Source: Marinobacter pelagius
Lineage (GTDB): Bacteria > Pseudomonadota > Gammaproteobacteria > Pseudomonadales > Oleiphilaceae
NCBI RefSeq assembly: GCF_900114925.1
Contig: NZ_FOUR01000001.1
Location: 682,001 to 746,000, forward strand
Reading direction: 5' to 3'
DNA length: 64,000 nucleotides
Under the pieces are notes generated by a model. It did no database searches, was not told where the DNA came from, and saw only the letters and a list, made by a program, of their open reading frames with translations. The position numbers and the translations under genes were made by a program. Positions within the stretch are counted from its first letter, which is position 1, and every line of letters starts with the position of its first letter. Below are positions 21,805 to 29,771 of this stretch, piece after piece.

Positions 21805-22257
21805 TTACTCCACGTTCACTTCGATGGCCTTCGGCTCCTTCGGTTCGGCCTTGTTGATGGTCAGGGTCAGCACACCATCCTTGAAGTTGGCCTTGACGCT
21901 GTTCTCGTCCACATTGTCCGGCAGGGTGAAGCGGCGCATGAAGCTGCCGTAGAACCGCTCGATGCGGTGCATCTTCTTGTCCTCGGTTTCCTCTTCCTGC
22001 CTGCGCTCGCCCTTGATGGTCAGGACACCGTCATGCACGGTTACCTTCACATCGTCCTTGGACATGCCCGGCAACTCGGCCTCCACGGTAAAGGCCTGGT
22101 CGGTTTCCTTGATATCCACCGCCGGAGCCCAGTCACTGCGGCTGAACAGGTCCTTGCCTTCCCGCTCACCGGCCCGGGTCAGCCCGAACATCCGGTTGTA
22201 GCGGTTCATCAGGTCTTCGAATTCATTGATCGGATTCCAGCGTGTCAGGTTGCTCAT
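21805..22257 (-). CDS. Small heat shock protein (Hsp20 / IbpA class)
   Basis: 150-aa ATP-independent chaperone that holds unfolded proteins. The start MSNLTRWNPINEFEDLM at 22257 is chosen because AAGGAGGA sits 6-7 bases upstream; an ATG two codons earlier abuts the ribosome site, and the longer frame from 22419 is unconserved. The alpha-crystallin domain covers about 40-135 (WAPAVDIKETDQAFTVEAELPGMSKDDVKV to GVLTLTINKAEPKEP), and the tail IEVNVE resembles the I-x-I/V oligomerisation motif. A heat-shock-type promoter and a palindrome lie upstream. Confidence 0.95.
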   Translation of the reverse strand: MSNLTRWNPINEFEDLMNRYNRMFGLTRAGEREGKDLFSRSDWAPAVDIKETDQAFTVEAELPGMSKDDVKVTVHDGVLTIKGERRQEEETEDKKMHRIERFYGSFMRRFTLPDNVDENSVKANFKDGVLTLTINKAEPKEPKAIEVNVE

Positions 22258-22375
22258 AGTCATTCCTCCTTGGTACGAAAACGAATCTGAAAGTGTGTTA
22301 TCAGCTTCGCTCGCGGAACAGCTCCCTGCCGGCGGCGCCAACCGGCCGGTTATCCGTGAACATCTGCTACCTTGG

Positions 22376-22404
22376 AATGTAGGCGCTCCCGGTCGGTTTT
22401 CAAG
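22376..22404 (-). promoter_or_regulatory. Possible sigma-32 promoter of hsp20
   Basis: Minus strand: CTTGAAA (22398-22404) matches the sigma-32 -35 element exactly; 14 bp further on is CCTACATT (22376-22383), a weak match to the -10 consensus CCCCATnT. The position upstream of a heat-shock chaperone supports it. Confidence 0.5.
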
Positions 22405-22413
22405 GGTGGCTGT

Positions 22414-22428
22414 GGTCAATATTTGACC
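22414..22428. promoter_or_regulatory. Palindromic operator candidate upstream of hsp20
   Basis: Perfect dyad GGTCAA-TAT-TTGACC, 9 bp upstream of the predicted sigma-32 -35 element. No regulator in the window is an obvious partner. Confidence 0.4.
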
Positions 22429-22452
22429 GGCATCAATCGCGCTGTCAGCTGT

Positions 22453-24012
22453 TCAGGGAGCGCCATAGTGTTGGTGCAGAAAGGCCCGGAATCGGCTCAT
22501 GGGCGCGCCGGCGGTGTCCATGTCGGGCCGGGTGCCCGGCCGGAAGCCGGGCAGCTCCCCGGACAGGAACGGCGCGACCAGGGCCGGGTCACTGCTGATC
22601 ACATGCACGATGACATCCCGGCTCGCGCTTTCGCCGGTGATCAGGGGCGCAGGCTGGTGATCACCCAGAACGAACATCAGGGTGTTGTCGCCCAGGTGGC
22701 GGACGGCAAAGCCGCTGGCGACCGCCAGGGCATAATCGGTCGCCCGGGCGTAATGCTCACGCACCCGGTCCGGTTCCCGCCAGAGTGACGCCGGCGCCTC
22801 ACCGGCCCCCTCCCATTGCCGGAACACCTGGCCGTTCCCGATGCCGTCCCATTGCGCAAGCACCGGCAGAATGGGCACCCAGGGTGCGTGGCTGCTGATC
22901 AGCGCCAGCTCCGCAAACATCGGGCCGGGACGTTCTGTGCGGTGGCGCCCGAACCAGTGCCAGGTGTACTGATCCGGCATGGTGACCCAGTTGAAGGGCG
23001 GACCCTGGTAGCCAAGGTCGTCGTGGTCGAAGATCCGGTCGTACCCCAGCAGCCTGCCCTCCTGCCAGGGTTCGGTGATTGCGGGCATCACCGCCAGCGT
23101 TTCATGGCCGGTACGGCGGAAGTCGTCCACCAGCGTCGGGTAATCGCTGCTCAGCAGCGTTTCGTAGGCCAGCTGGTTCTCGATCCATTGCCCGCTGAGA
23201 ACCGACAGGTGCCCGAGCCAGGACTGGCCGCCCTGGATCGGCGATTCCAGTCGACCGGTGGCTACGGTCAGGCCCGCCTGTGCCAGCTCATCCGCCATGG
23301 TCTCCAGCCGGGGCCCGATGATGGACCGGTAGGGCTCGTCGGTCAGGCCGGTCATGCCATAGGATTCGATAAAGGCCAGAATCACGTCCTTGTCTGCCAG
23401 GCGGACCAGCTCCCTGGGTTCACCGGCAGCCGCCTGTTTCCGCAGCTGCTCGGCAAAAGCTTCGGTGGTACGGTGGGTATGGGTGATCAGGGAACCCTGG
23501 TTGGCGACAAAGGCCATGGCCGGGCTGCCGACCCAGGGCGTGATCGCCAGGGCAGCCACCAGGCCGGTAATCAGCAATAATGGCTTTCCCAGGGATTGCG
23601 GCGAGTGTTTCGACAACCGCATAGCGAGGGCAAGGAACAGCCTGGTGAGCACGGCCAGCACCAGGGCCAGCAAAGCCAGGGCAAGGACGGCGCCGGCCGT
23701 GCCAAGGTTGGTGTGCAGAAGATGCCAGGCGGCATCCACCAGGCCCACTTCCAGGTACAGATTCAGGCCCCGCCCGAGGCTCTCCCGGAGCAAGGCATCG
23801 GCCGCGACCAGCAGTACCAGTGCACCGTAGCCCACCGCCAGAATGCGGAGCAGGAGCCCCGGAGGCCTTTGCCGCAGAGCCAGCAGTGCCCAGATGGCCA
23901 GCGCTTCCACCGCGAGCCATGGCACCCTGCCCGGCACCGCCAGTGCCGGAACCAGCAGCAGGCCATTGAACAACAGGAAGGCAATGGCCATCAGGATGCG
24001 ACTTCGACCCAT
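22453..24012 (-). CDS. Sulfatase-fold membrane enzyme (LTA synthase / OpgB-like)
   Basis: 519-aa inner-membrane protein. The first 160 residues hold about five hydrophobic helices; the rest is a periplasmic alkaline-phosphatase/sulfatase-fold domain. The catalytic-nucleophile region reads DVILAFIESYGMTG; in LTA synthase and OpgB the nucleophile is a Thr/Ser after such an ESY/ESM element. Later metal-binding parts are FMFVLGDHQPAP-like (LGDHQPAPLI) and SSHAPW. The gene overlaps the glucosyltransferase gene by 22 bases, so it probably adds phosphoglycerol or phosphoethanolamine to that product. The substrate is inferred; the fold is well supported. Confidence 0.78.
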   Translation of the reverse strand: MGRSRILMAIAFLLFNGLLLVPALAVPGRVPWLAVEALAIWALLALRQRPPGLLLRILAVGYGALVLLVAADALLRESLGRGLNLYLEVGLVDAAWHLLHTNLGTAGAVLALALLALVLAVLTRLFLALAMRLSKHSPQSLGKPLLLITGLVAALAITPWVGSPAMAFVANQGSLITHTHRTTEAFAEQLRKQAAAGEPRELVRLADKDVILAFIESYGMTGLTDEPYRSIIGPRLETMADELAQAGLTVATGRLESPIQGGQSWLGHLSVLSGQWIENQLAYETLLSSDYPTLVDDFRRTGHETLAVMPAITEPWQEGRLLGYDRIFDHDDLGYQGPPFNWVTMPDQYTWHWFGRHRTERPGPMFAELALISSHAPWVPILPVLAQWDGIGNGQVFRQWEGAGEAPASLWREPDRVREHYARATDYALAVASGFAVRHLGDNTLMFVLGDHQPAPLITGESASRDVIVHVISSDPALVAPFLSGELPGFRPGTRPDMDTAGAPMSRFRAFLHQHYGAP

Positions 24013-26090
24013 TGTTGCTCCATCTCCTCAATGCCAATACCGGCCGGTTCCGTGTGCCTTTCCGGTGTTTGCGCCAGGCGCTCCAGAACCCTGCCCCAGG
24101 GTGTGCCGGGCTCGGCCTGCCAGACCCGGTAATGCAAAGCCCTGAGTGCTTCGGGGTGCTCGCACAGCAGGGTGATCTCCGGGGCACTGAGCGCCTGGCT
24201 GCCTCCGAATGCACAGCGCTCCACCAGCCGGGCCAGCCGTTGCTGTTTGCTGCCGTGGAGGTCCTGCCGGTTCCTGGCTGCAGGTTCCGCCGATGGCGGC
24301 GCCAGTACCCGCTGTTCGAACCGGCTCAGGCCGGGCCATAACGGCGCGAGCCCTGCACCTGCATCCGCACGTGCAAGGACCGGTGGTCTCCGGAAATCCT
24401 CGGGCACGAACCACCAACCCCGGGCCGGAACAGGCCTGGCCAGCCAATGAGCCAGTAACGGTGTTGCCAGCACCGGGACAATAACCGGCAGGGCCCAGGG
24501 CGTGAGTTCGGGCGCCTGCCAATGCACCAACACCAGTATCGCCCCGGCGGTCGCCATGGGCCAGAGGAATTGCCGCCACTGCGTTCGGTTGTGCTGGCTA
24601 CCGGTCCGGTTCTGGCCATGCCATCCGGTGGGGAGATTGAGTAGTGCCCGGGTAACATGAACACTGTGAGTCACCATGCGTACTGGTGCCAGGGTCAGAG
24701 CCACCAGCGTCTCGCCAATGGCACTGGCGAGCAGTCGCGCGGCACCGCCAAACAAGGTCGTCCGGCGGGCAAGGGCCTGGTCCACCAGAGCCAGGATCCG
24801 GGGCCCGAGCAACAGGGTCGCGGTGAGTGCCATCAGCAGATGGCTGGCGCCGGAGAAGCTGGCGCTGCCACCGACCAGGCCGGGAAGTACCGGTGGTGGA
24901 CTCTCACTGTGCACGCCAAGATAGCCGGACAGCCCCAGGAAACCGAGCCACAACGGCGAAGCCAGGTAGCACAGGATACCGGTAACCAGGGCCAGGCGAT
25001 GGACCGGGCGTAGCCGGTCCAGGGTGGCCAGCAGCCACAGGTGTTGAAGATTGCCCCGGCACCAGCGTCGGTCCCGGATCAGATCATCCTCGAAGGTAGG
25101 CGGGGATTCCTCGAAACTGCCCCCGATGGAAGGCTCCAGCCAGACTTCGAGACCGGCTCGCCCCATCAGGGCTGACTCGATGTAATCGTGGCTGAGGACG
25201 GGGCCGCTGAACAGTCCAGGTCCTCGCAGTCGTCGAAGCCCGCAGTGGCGCATAAAGGCCGAGGTGCGCAGAATCGCATTGTGGCCCCAGTAGGTGGCGT
25301 CTCCCAGCTGAACGGCGGCCAGTCCGGCACTGTAGAGCCTTCCGTAGCACCGGTTAGCGAACTGCTGGAGCCGGGCAAACCGGGTCTCCGCCCGAGCCAG
25401 GCGCGGCGCTGTCTGGATGATCCCGGCCCGGGGCCGATGCTCCATCAGCTGAACCAGCCGGACAATGGCATCGGCCTCCAGCAGGCTGTCGGCATCCAGC
25501 ACCACCAGGTAACGGTAGCGCTGGCCCCAGCGTCGCAGGAAATCGGCAATGTTGCCGCTCTTGTAATTGAGCCGGATTCGCCGCCGCCGGTAGAAGATCC
25601 TTCGATGGCCGCCAACCCTGGCACACAGGTCGGCACACGCCGCCTGCTCTTCAAGCCAGATCTCCGGGTCCTCGCTGTCCGAGAGCACGAAGAAATCGAA
25701 CGCCTCCAGGTCGCCCCGTTGCTGAAGTTCCCGGTAGGTGGCCGCCAGATTGTTCAGGGTTCGCTGCACCGGTTCATGGCAGATGGGCATGATCACCGCC
25801 GTGCGAGGCAGTTCGCCACCAGCTTCCTCAGGGCACTGGTGGTCCGGGCTCCAGCGGTCACCGCCACGGCGCAGGAAGAAAAAACCGAAGGCTGCGGTCC
25901 AGAAGCCCAGACCGATCCAGAGGAACAGGGTGGCGAATACCACCAACAACAGCATGGCCGCCCAGCCCGGAGCACCTGCCGGCAGCCCCTGTTGCAGCAG
26001 CCAGAGTCCGGCGAGGGTCTGGCTGATCACCAGGGCGGCAAGCAGCCACCGCCGCCGGCGCGCGACGGTGTACCAGGGCTGGTCAGCCAC
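23991..26090 (-). CDS. OpgH/MdoH-type membrane glucosyltransferase
   Basis: GT2-family processive glucosyltransferase of the inner membrane (699 aa, GTG start at 26088-26090). Two N-terminal helices precede the catalytic domain (about 100-350): TAVIMPICHEPVQRTLNNL, VLDADSLLEAD, HDYIESALM and RDRRWCRGNLQH (the Q/R-x-x-R-W element). Further helices follow, with a C-terminal cytoplasmic tail. It is shorter than E. coli OpgH. No opgG partner is in the window; instead a sulfatase-fold enzyme follows with a 22-base overlap and a small protein precedes. Synthesis of a periplasmic beta-glucan is the likely role. Confidence 0.88.
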   Translation of the reverse strand: MADQPWYTVARRRRWLLAALVISQTLAGLWLLQQGLPAGAPGWAAMLLLVVFATLFLWIGLGFWTAAFGFFFLRRGGDRWSPDHQCPEEAGGELPRTAVIMPICHEPVQRTLNNLAATYRELQQRGDLEAFDFFVLSDSEDPEIWLEEQAACADLCARVGGHRRIFYRRRRIRLNYKSGNIADFLRRWGQRYRYLVVLDADSLLEADAIVRLVQLMEHRPRAGIIQTAPRLARAETRFARLQQFANRCYGRLYSAGLAAVQLGDATYWGHNAILRTSAFMRHCGLRRLRGPGLFSGPVLSHDYIESALMGRAGLEVWLEPSIGGSFEESPPTFEDDLIRDRRWCRGNLQHLWLLATLDRLRPVHRLALVTGILCYLASPLWLGFLGLSGYLGVHSESPPPVLPGLVGGSASFSGASHLLMALTATLLLGPRILALVDQALARRTTLFGGAARLLASAIGETLVALTLAPVRMVTHSVHVTRALLNLPTGWHGQNRTGSQHNRTQWRQFLWPMATAGAILVLVHWQAPELTPWALPVIVPVLATPLLAHWLARPVPARGWWFVPEDFRRPPVLARADAGAGLAPLWPGLSRFEQRVLAPPSAEPAARNRQDLHGSKQQRLARLVERCAFGGSQALSAPEITLLCEHPEALRALHYRVWQAEPGTPWGRVLERLAQTPERHTEPAGIGIEEMEQQWVEVAS

Positions 26091-26328
26091 CGGGATATCC
26101 GACGCTGCCGCGAACCAGACGCGGCGGAGCAGGCATGTGGGCCTGGCCGGGCAAATCGAACCATTGGTGCAGTTGCGGCAGCAGCGTCGCTGCCGTCAAA
26201 TCCTGCCGGTCAGCCCGGCAGCGGTGGAAGTGTTCCTGCAGGCGCAGGCGGGTCCGTGCGCCGGTCTCGTGGCCGGCAGCCCGCAGGTAGAGAAGTGCCC
26301 GCTGGTAAAGGGGATCGGTAACATCCAT
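26083..26328 (-). CDS. Small protein encoded ahead of the OpgH-like gene, unknown function
   Basis: 81-aa frame whose start is preceded by GGGAGACCCTC and whose stop overlaps the GTG start of the glucosyltransferase by 8 bases, which favours a real translated gene. The product is soluble, rich in Leu, Arg, His and Gln (LYQRALLYLRAAGHETGARTR is cut here as LYQRALLYLRAAGHE), with a mostly helical look and a Pro/Gly-rich end. I do not recognise the family. A regulatory or assembly role for the glucan enzyme is possible only by position. Confidence 0.6.
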   Translation of the reverse strand: MDVTDPLYQRALLYLRAAGHETGARTRLRLQEHFHRCRADRQDLTAATLLPQLHQWFDLPGQAHMPAPPRLVRGSVGYPGG

Positions 26329-26397
26329 GAGGGTCTCCCGGTGTCTCGATAGCTGGGAAACATACGGAGATCCCTCAAGGTTCAGACCACTTCGGTG

Positions 26398-26943
26398 TTA
26401 CTTCTGCCCGGCTTCGCCGAGGTACTCATCCTTGAGCTTCACGTAATTGGCAGCGGTGTACTTGAAGAAGGTTTTTTCCTTGTCGGTCAGCGGCCGGGCC
26501 TGTTTGGCCGGTGATCCCACATACAGATAACCGGATTCCAGGGTCTTGCCGGGCGGTACCAGACAGCCGGCGGCAACGATCACCTCGTCTTCGACCACGG
26601 CGCCATCCATGATGATGCAGCCCATCCCGACCAGCACCCGGCTACCGATCGTGCAGCCGTGCAACAGGGCCTTGTGGCCGACAGTGACGTCGTCGCCGAG
26701 CGTCAACGGATAGCCCCCGGGGTTGTAGTCACTGGCATGGGTGATATGAAGCACCGACCCGTCCTGGATACTGCAGCGATCACCGATCCGGATCTGGTGC
26801 ATGTCACCCCGCACCACGGTCATCGGCCAGATGGAGACATCCTCACCCGTCTGGACATCGCCGATGACCACGGCACTTGGATCTACCCAGCACCGTTCCC
26901 CAAAATGTGGCGTAATACCCTTGTGAGAGCGTACATTCGTCAT
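26398..26943 (-). CDS. Gamma-class carbonic anhydrase family protein (YrdA-like)
   Basis: 181-aa left-handed beta-helix protein of hexapeptide repeats, forming trimers with zinc at subunit interfaces. Repeats run from VDPSAVVIGDV to VAAGCLVPPGKTL. The metal histidines are in VLHITHASDYNPGGYPL and VGHKALLHGC, the three-His pattern of the family. YLYVGSPAKQARPL is the usual end. Enzymatic carbonic anhydrase activity is not proven for YrdA-type members. Divergent to prlC, with a long inverted repeat between them. Confidence 0.93.
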   Translation of the reverse strand: MTNVRSHKGITPHFGERCWVDPSAVVIGDVQTGEDVSIWPMTVVRGDMHQIRIGDRCSIQDGSVLHITHASDYNPGGYPLTLGDDVTVGHKALLHGCTIGSRVLVGMGCIIMDGAVVEDEVIVAAGCLVPPGKTLESGYLYVGSPAKQARPLTDKEKTFFKYTAANYVKLKDEYLGEAGQK

Positions 26944-26980
26944 TACATATACCTTTCAGGTGTTTTTGAGTTTGGAGGAA

Positions 26981-27096
26981 GGAGTCTCCGGGGGAAGGCT
27001 TTCCAAAACACGCTCCTGGCGGCACGTCCCTGTGACGCTTGGGCTCCGCCATCCATGGCTCCGCACAGTTTTGGAAAGCCTTCCCCCGGAGACTCC
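26981..27096. repeat. 29-bp perfect inverted repeat (element D)
   Basis: Left arm 26981-27009 and right arm 27068-27096 are exact reverse complements over 29 bp (arm begins GGAGTCTCCGGGGGAAGG), separated by 58 nt. The loop contains GGCGG and CCGCC that can pair and a CCATGG palindrome. It lies in the divergent gap between the carbonic anhydrase gene and prlC, so it is not a simple terminator. Its loop differs from elements A-C. Confidence 0.9.
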
Positions 27097-27153
27097 CCGA
27101 ACATTGCAGTCGCCTGAAACTATCGTATCCACGTACTGCTGAGAAGAGGACTT

Positions 27154-29199
27154 ATGAATAACCCTTTATTGACCGACGATCTGTTGCCGAAATTCGACCA
27201 TGTGCGCACCGAGCACATGGAAACGGCGATTGACCAGATTCTCAGCGAGAACCGCATGAAGATCAGCCAGCTCGCCGAGCAGGACGACCCCACCTGGGAC
27301 ACCCTGGCCCAGCCCATGCAGGCGCTGGAAGACAAACTCTCCAACGCCTGGTCGGTGATTTCACACCTGAACGGAGTGATGAACAACGACGAGCTGCGCA
27401 AGGTCTACAAGAACTGCCTGGAGAAGCTGACCGAGTACAGCACCGAAATCAGCCAGAACGAAGCCCTGTGCAACGCCTACAAGAAACTGGCGGCCCGGGA
27501 CGACTTCAAGGACCTGAGCGAGGCCCAGCGCAAATCCGTCGAGAACACCCTGCGTGATTTCCACCTCGGTGGTGTCGATCTGCCCGCGGACAAGAAAAAG
27601 CGTTACGCTGACCTGTCCCGGGAGCTGGCGGAGCTGTCCAACAAGTTCAGCGACAACGTACTGGACGCCACCCAGCACTGGTATAAACAGATCACCGATG
27701 TGGACGAGCTGTCCGGCCTGCCGGAAACCGCCATCGAGGGCGCGAAGCAGGCTGCGCGCCAGAAAGAGCTGGATGGCTACGTTATCACCCTGGACTTCCC
27801 CAGCTTCTACCCGGTCATGACCTACTGTGATAACCGGGACCTGCGCCGGGAAGTCTACGAAGCGTTTGTTACCCGTGCCTCCGACCAGGGTCCGGACGCC
27901 GCTACCTGGGACAACACCCCGGTGATGGCGGAAATCCTCAAGCGCCGCCACGCCCTGTCCCAGCTGTTGGGCTTCGGCAACTACGCCGAGCGCTCGCTGG
28001 CCACCAAGATGGCCCGTAGCGTCGACGAGGTGCTGGAGTTCCTGAACCAGCTGGCGGCCAAGTCCAAGCCGGTGGCCGAAAAGGAATTTGCCGAACTGAA
28101 AGCCTTCGCCAAGGACGAGCACGGTGTGGAGGATCTGCAGGCCTGGGACATCGGCTACTACAGCGAGAAACTGCGCCAGAAGCAGTACGACATCTCCCCG
28201 GAGACCCTGCGTCCCTGGTTCCCGGTCAACAAGGTGGTGCCGGGCCTGTTCCGGGTGGCCGAAAAGCTGTTCGATGTCCAGATTGAAGAACGCCCCGAAG
28301 TCGAGACCTGGCACGAGGATGCCACTGCCTACTGCATCAGCCGCCATGGCGAACCGGTGGCCTGGTTCTACCTGGATCTGTTCGCCCGTCAGGGCAAGCG
28401 TGGCGGTGCCTGGATGGCCGACTGCCGGGTACGCTGGCGTGACCAGCGCGGAAGGCTGCAACTCCCGGTAGCGTTCCTGACCTGCAACTTTACCCCGCCG
28501 GTGAATGGCAAGCCGTCACTGCTGACCCACGACGAAGTCACTACCCTGTTCCACGAATTCGGGCACGGCCTGCACCACATGCTGACCCAGGTGGACGTAC
28601 TGGACGTATCCGGCATTAACGGGGTGGCCTGGGATGCGGTGGAGCTGCCCAGCCAGTTCCTGGAGAACTGGTGCTGGAACCCGGATTCCCTGGCACTGAT
28701 CGCCAGCCACCACGAAACCGGCGAGCCACTGCCCGAGGACCTGTTGCAGAAGCTGCTGGCCGCCAAGAACTTCCAGTCCGGCATGGCCATGGTGCGCCAG
28801 CTGGAGTTCTCCCTGTTCGACTTCCGCTTGCACGCGGAATTCACGGACGAGGCTCCCACCAACCCGCTGGACATGCACCGCAAGGTGCGGGAAGAGATCG
28901 CCGTGGTGGAAGCACCGGAGTTCAACCGCTTCCCCAACGCCTTCTCCCACATCTTCGCCGGCGGCTATGCGGCAGGCTACTACAGCTACAAGTGGGCGGA
29001 AGTACTGGCGGCGGATGCCTTTTCCCTGTTCGAGGAAAAAGGCATCTTCGACCCGGAAACCGGCAAGGCCTTCCTGCAGAACATTCTGGAGAAAGGCGGC
29101 TCCCAGGAGCCCATGGAACTGTTCAAGGCCTTCCGCGGTCGAGAGCCTCAGGTGGACGCCCTTTTGAGACAATCCGGCATCACGGACGAAGCCGCCTGA
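27154..29199 (+). CDS. prlC: Oligopeptidase A (M3 metallopeptidase)
   Basis: Cytosolic zinc endopeptidase degrading oligopeptides, including cleaved signal peptides (681 aa, the usual length). The zinc motif HEFGHGLHHML (HExxH) is present, followed by ELPSQFLENWCW, which supplies the downstream Glu ligand, and the substrate-binding region FAGGYAAGYYSYKWAEVLAADAF. The N-terminus MNNPLLTDDLLPKFD is typical. Upstream GAGAAGAGGACTT contains the ribosome site. yheV follows, as in Pseudomonas. Confidence 0.98.
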   Translation: MNNPLLTDDLLPKFDHVRTEHMETAIDQILSENRMKISQLAEQDDPTWDTLAQPMQALEDKLSNAWSVISHLNGVMNNDELRKVYKNCLEKLTEYSTEISQNEALCNAYKKLAARDDFKDLSEAQRKSVENTLRDFHLGGVDLPADKKKRYADLSRELAELSNKFSDNVLDATQHWYKQITDVDELSGLPETAIEGAKQAARQKELDGYVITLDFPSFYPVMTYCDNRDLRREVYEAFVTRASDQGPDAATWDNTPVMAEILKRRHALSQLLGFGNYAERSLATKMARSVDEVLEFLNQLAAKSKPVAEKEFAELKAFAKDEHGVEDLQAWDIGYYSEKLRQKQYDISPETLRPWFPVNKVVPGLFRVAEKLFDVQIEERPEVETWHEDATAYCISRHGEPVAWFYLDLFARQGKRGGAWMADCRVRWRDQRGRLQLPVAFLTCNFTPPVNGKPSLLTHDEVTTLFHEFGHGLHHMLTQVDVLDVSGINGVAWDAVELPSQFLENWCWNPDSLALIASHHETGEPLPEDLLQKLLAAKNFQSGMAMVRQLEFSLFDFRLHAEFTDEAPTNPLDMHRKVREEIAVVEAPEFNRFPNAFSHIFAGGYAAGYYSYKWAEVLAADAFSLFEEKGIFDPETGKAFLQNILEKGGSQEPMELFKAFRGREPQVDALLRQSGITDEAA

Positions 29200-29270
29200 T
29201 ACAATGTCGGTAATCGGCCGGGTGGAACCCTGCGAAGCCCGGCTGCCGATCTGAGAAACCGGAGTAAGCT

Positions 29271-29522
29271 ATGGCAAGTCCGAAACGTTTCATCGCCGGT
29301 GCGGTTTGCCCCCGCTGTGCGGAGATGGACAAGATCATGATGTTCACGGATGACAACGACAAGCAGATACGCGAGTGCGTGGCCTGCGGGTTCACCGATG
29401 GGTTATCCGAGGAGCCGGATACCCAGGTGTTGGAGTTGGAGACCCGGGTGAACAAGCGCAAGAATGAGGACGATCACACCGTCAAGCAGGTGGTGTTTTT
29501 CAAGGCTGGGTCTGAGGACTGA
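29271..29522 (+). CDS. yheV: YheV-family putative metal-binding protein
   Basis: 83-aa small protein with a four-cysteine zinc-ribbon pattern: CPRC near residue 13 and CVAC near residue 36, then a charged tail. This fits the YheV family of putative metal-binding proteins, commonly found just downstream of prlC. Function unknown. Its stop is followed within 11 bases by the nested inverted-repeat element. Confidence 0.88.
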   Translation: MASPKRFIAGAVCPRCAEMDKIMMFTDDNDKQIRECVACGFTDGLSEEPDTQVLELETRVNKRKNEDDHTVKQVVFFKAGSED

Positions 29523-29532
29523 CTTTGGTCCT

Positions 29533-29746
29533 AGCCTGTTGGATTTGGGGGCTTTGAGGGAGTGGGGGTGCTTTCCTTTCAGGCACAAAAAACTCGCTTC
29601 GCTCAGACAATTGTGCCCTGCAGGAAAGCACCCCCACTCCCTCTTTCACGGAACACTCCGATATATCTAGGGCGCCGCGCTCGGCGTCCATGGAGATTCC
29701 TGAAACGGGACCCCGCCCCCTCGTAAGCCCCCAAAACCAGCAGGCT
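29533..29746. repeat. Nested inverted-repeat element A
   Basis: Three nested pairings. Outer: 29533-29554 with 29725-29746 (22 bp, 2 mismatches). Middle: 29556-29577 with 29622-29643 (22 bp, perfect). Inner: GGCACAA 29582-29588 with TTGTGCC 29611-29617. The central loop carries CTCGCTTCGCTCAGACAATT, identical in elements B and C. It fills the gap between convergent yheV and the antiporter gene and may end both transcripts. No open frame here looks real. Confidence 0.88.
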
Positions 29747-29771
29747 ACAAAAGAACGGCGTACCCCAGAAG

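Noticed and set aside
29212..29257. Hairpin ATCGGC/GCCGAT between prlC and yheV as a terminator
   Set aside because: The stem has a bulge and no T-tract, and the genes are likely cotranscribed.
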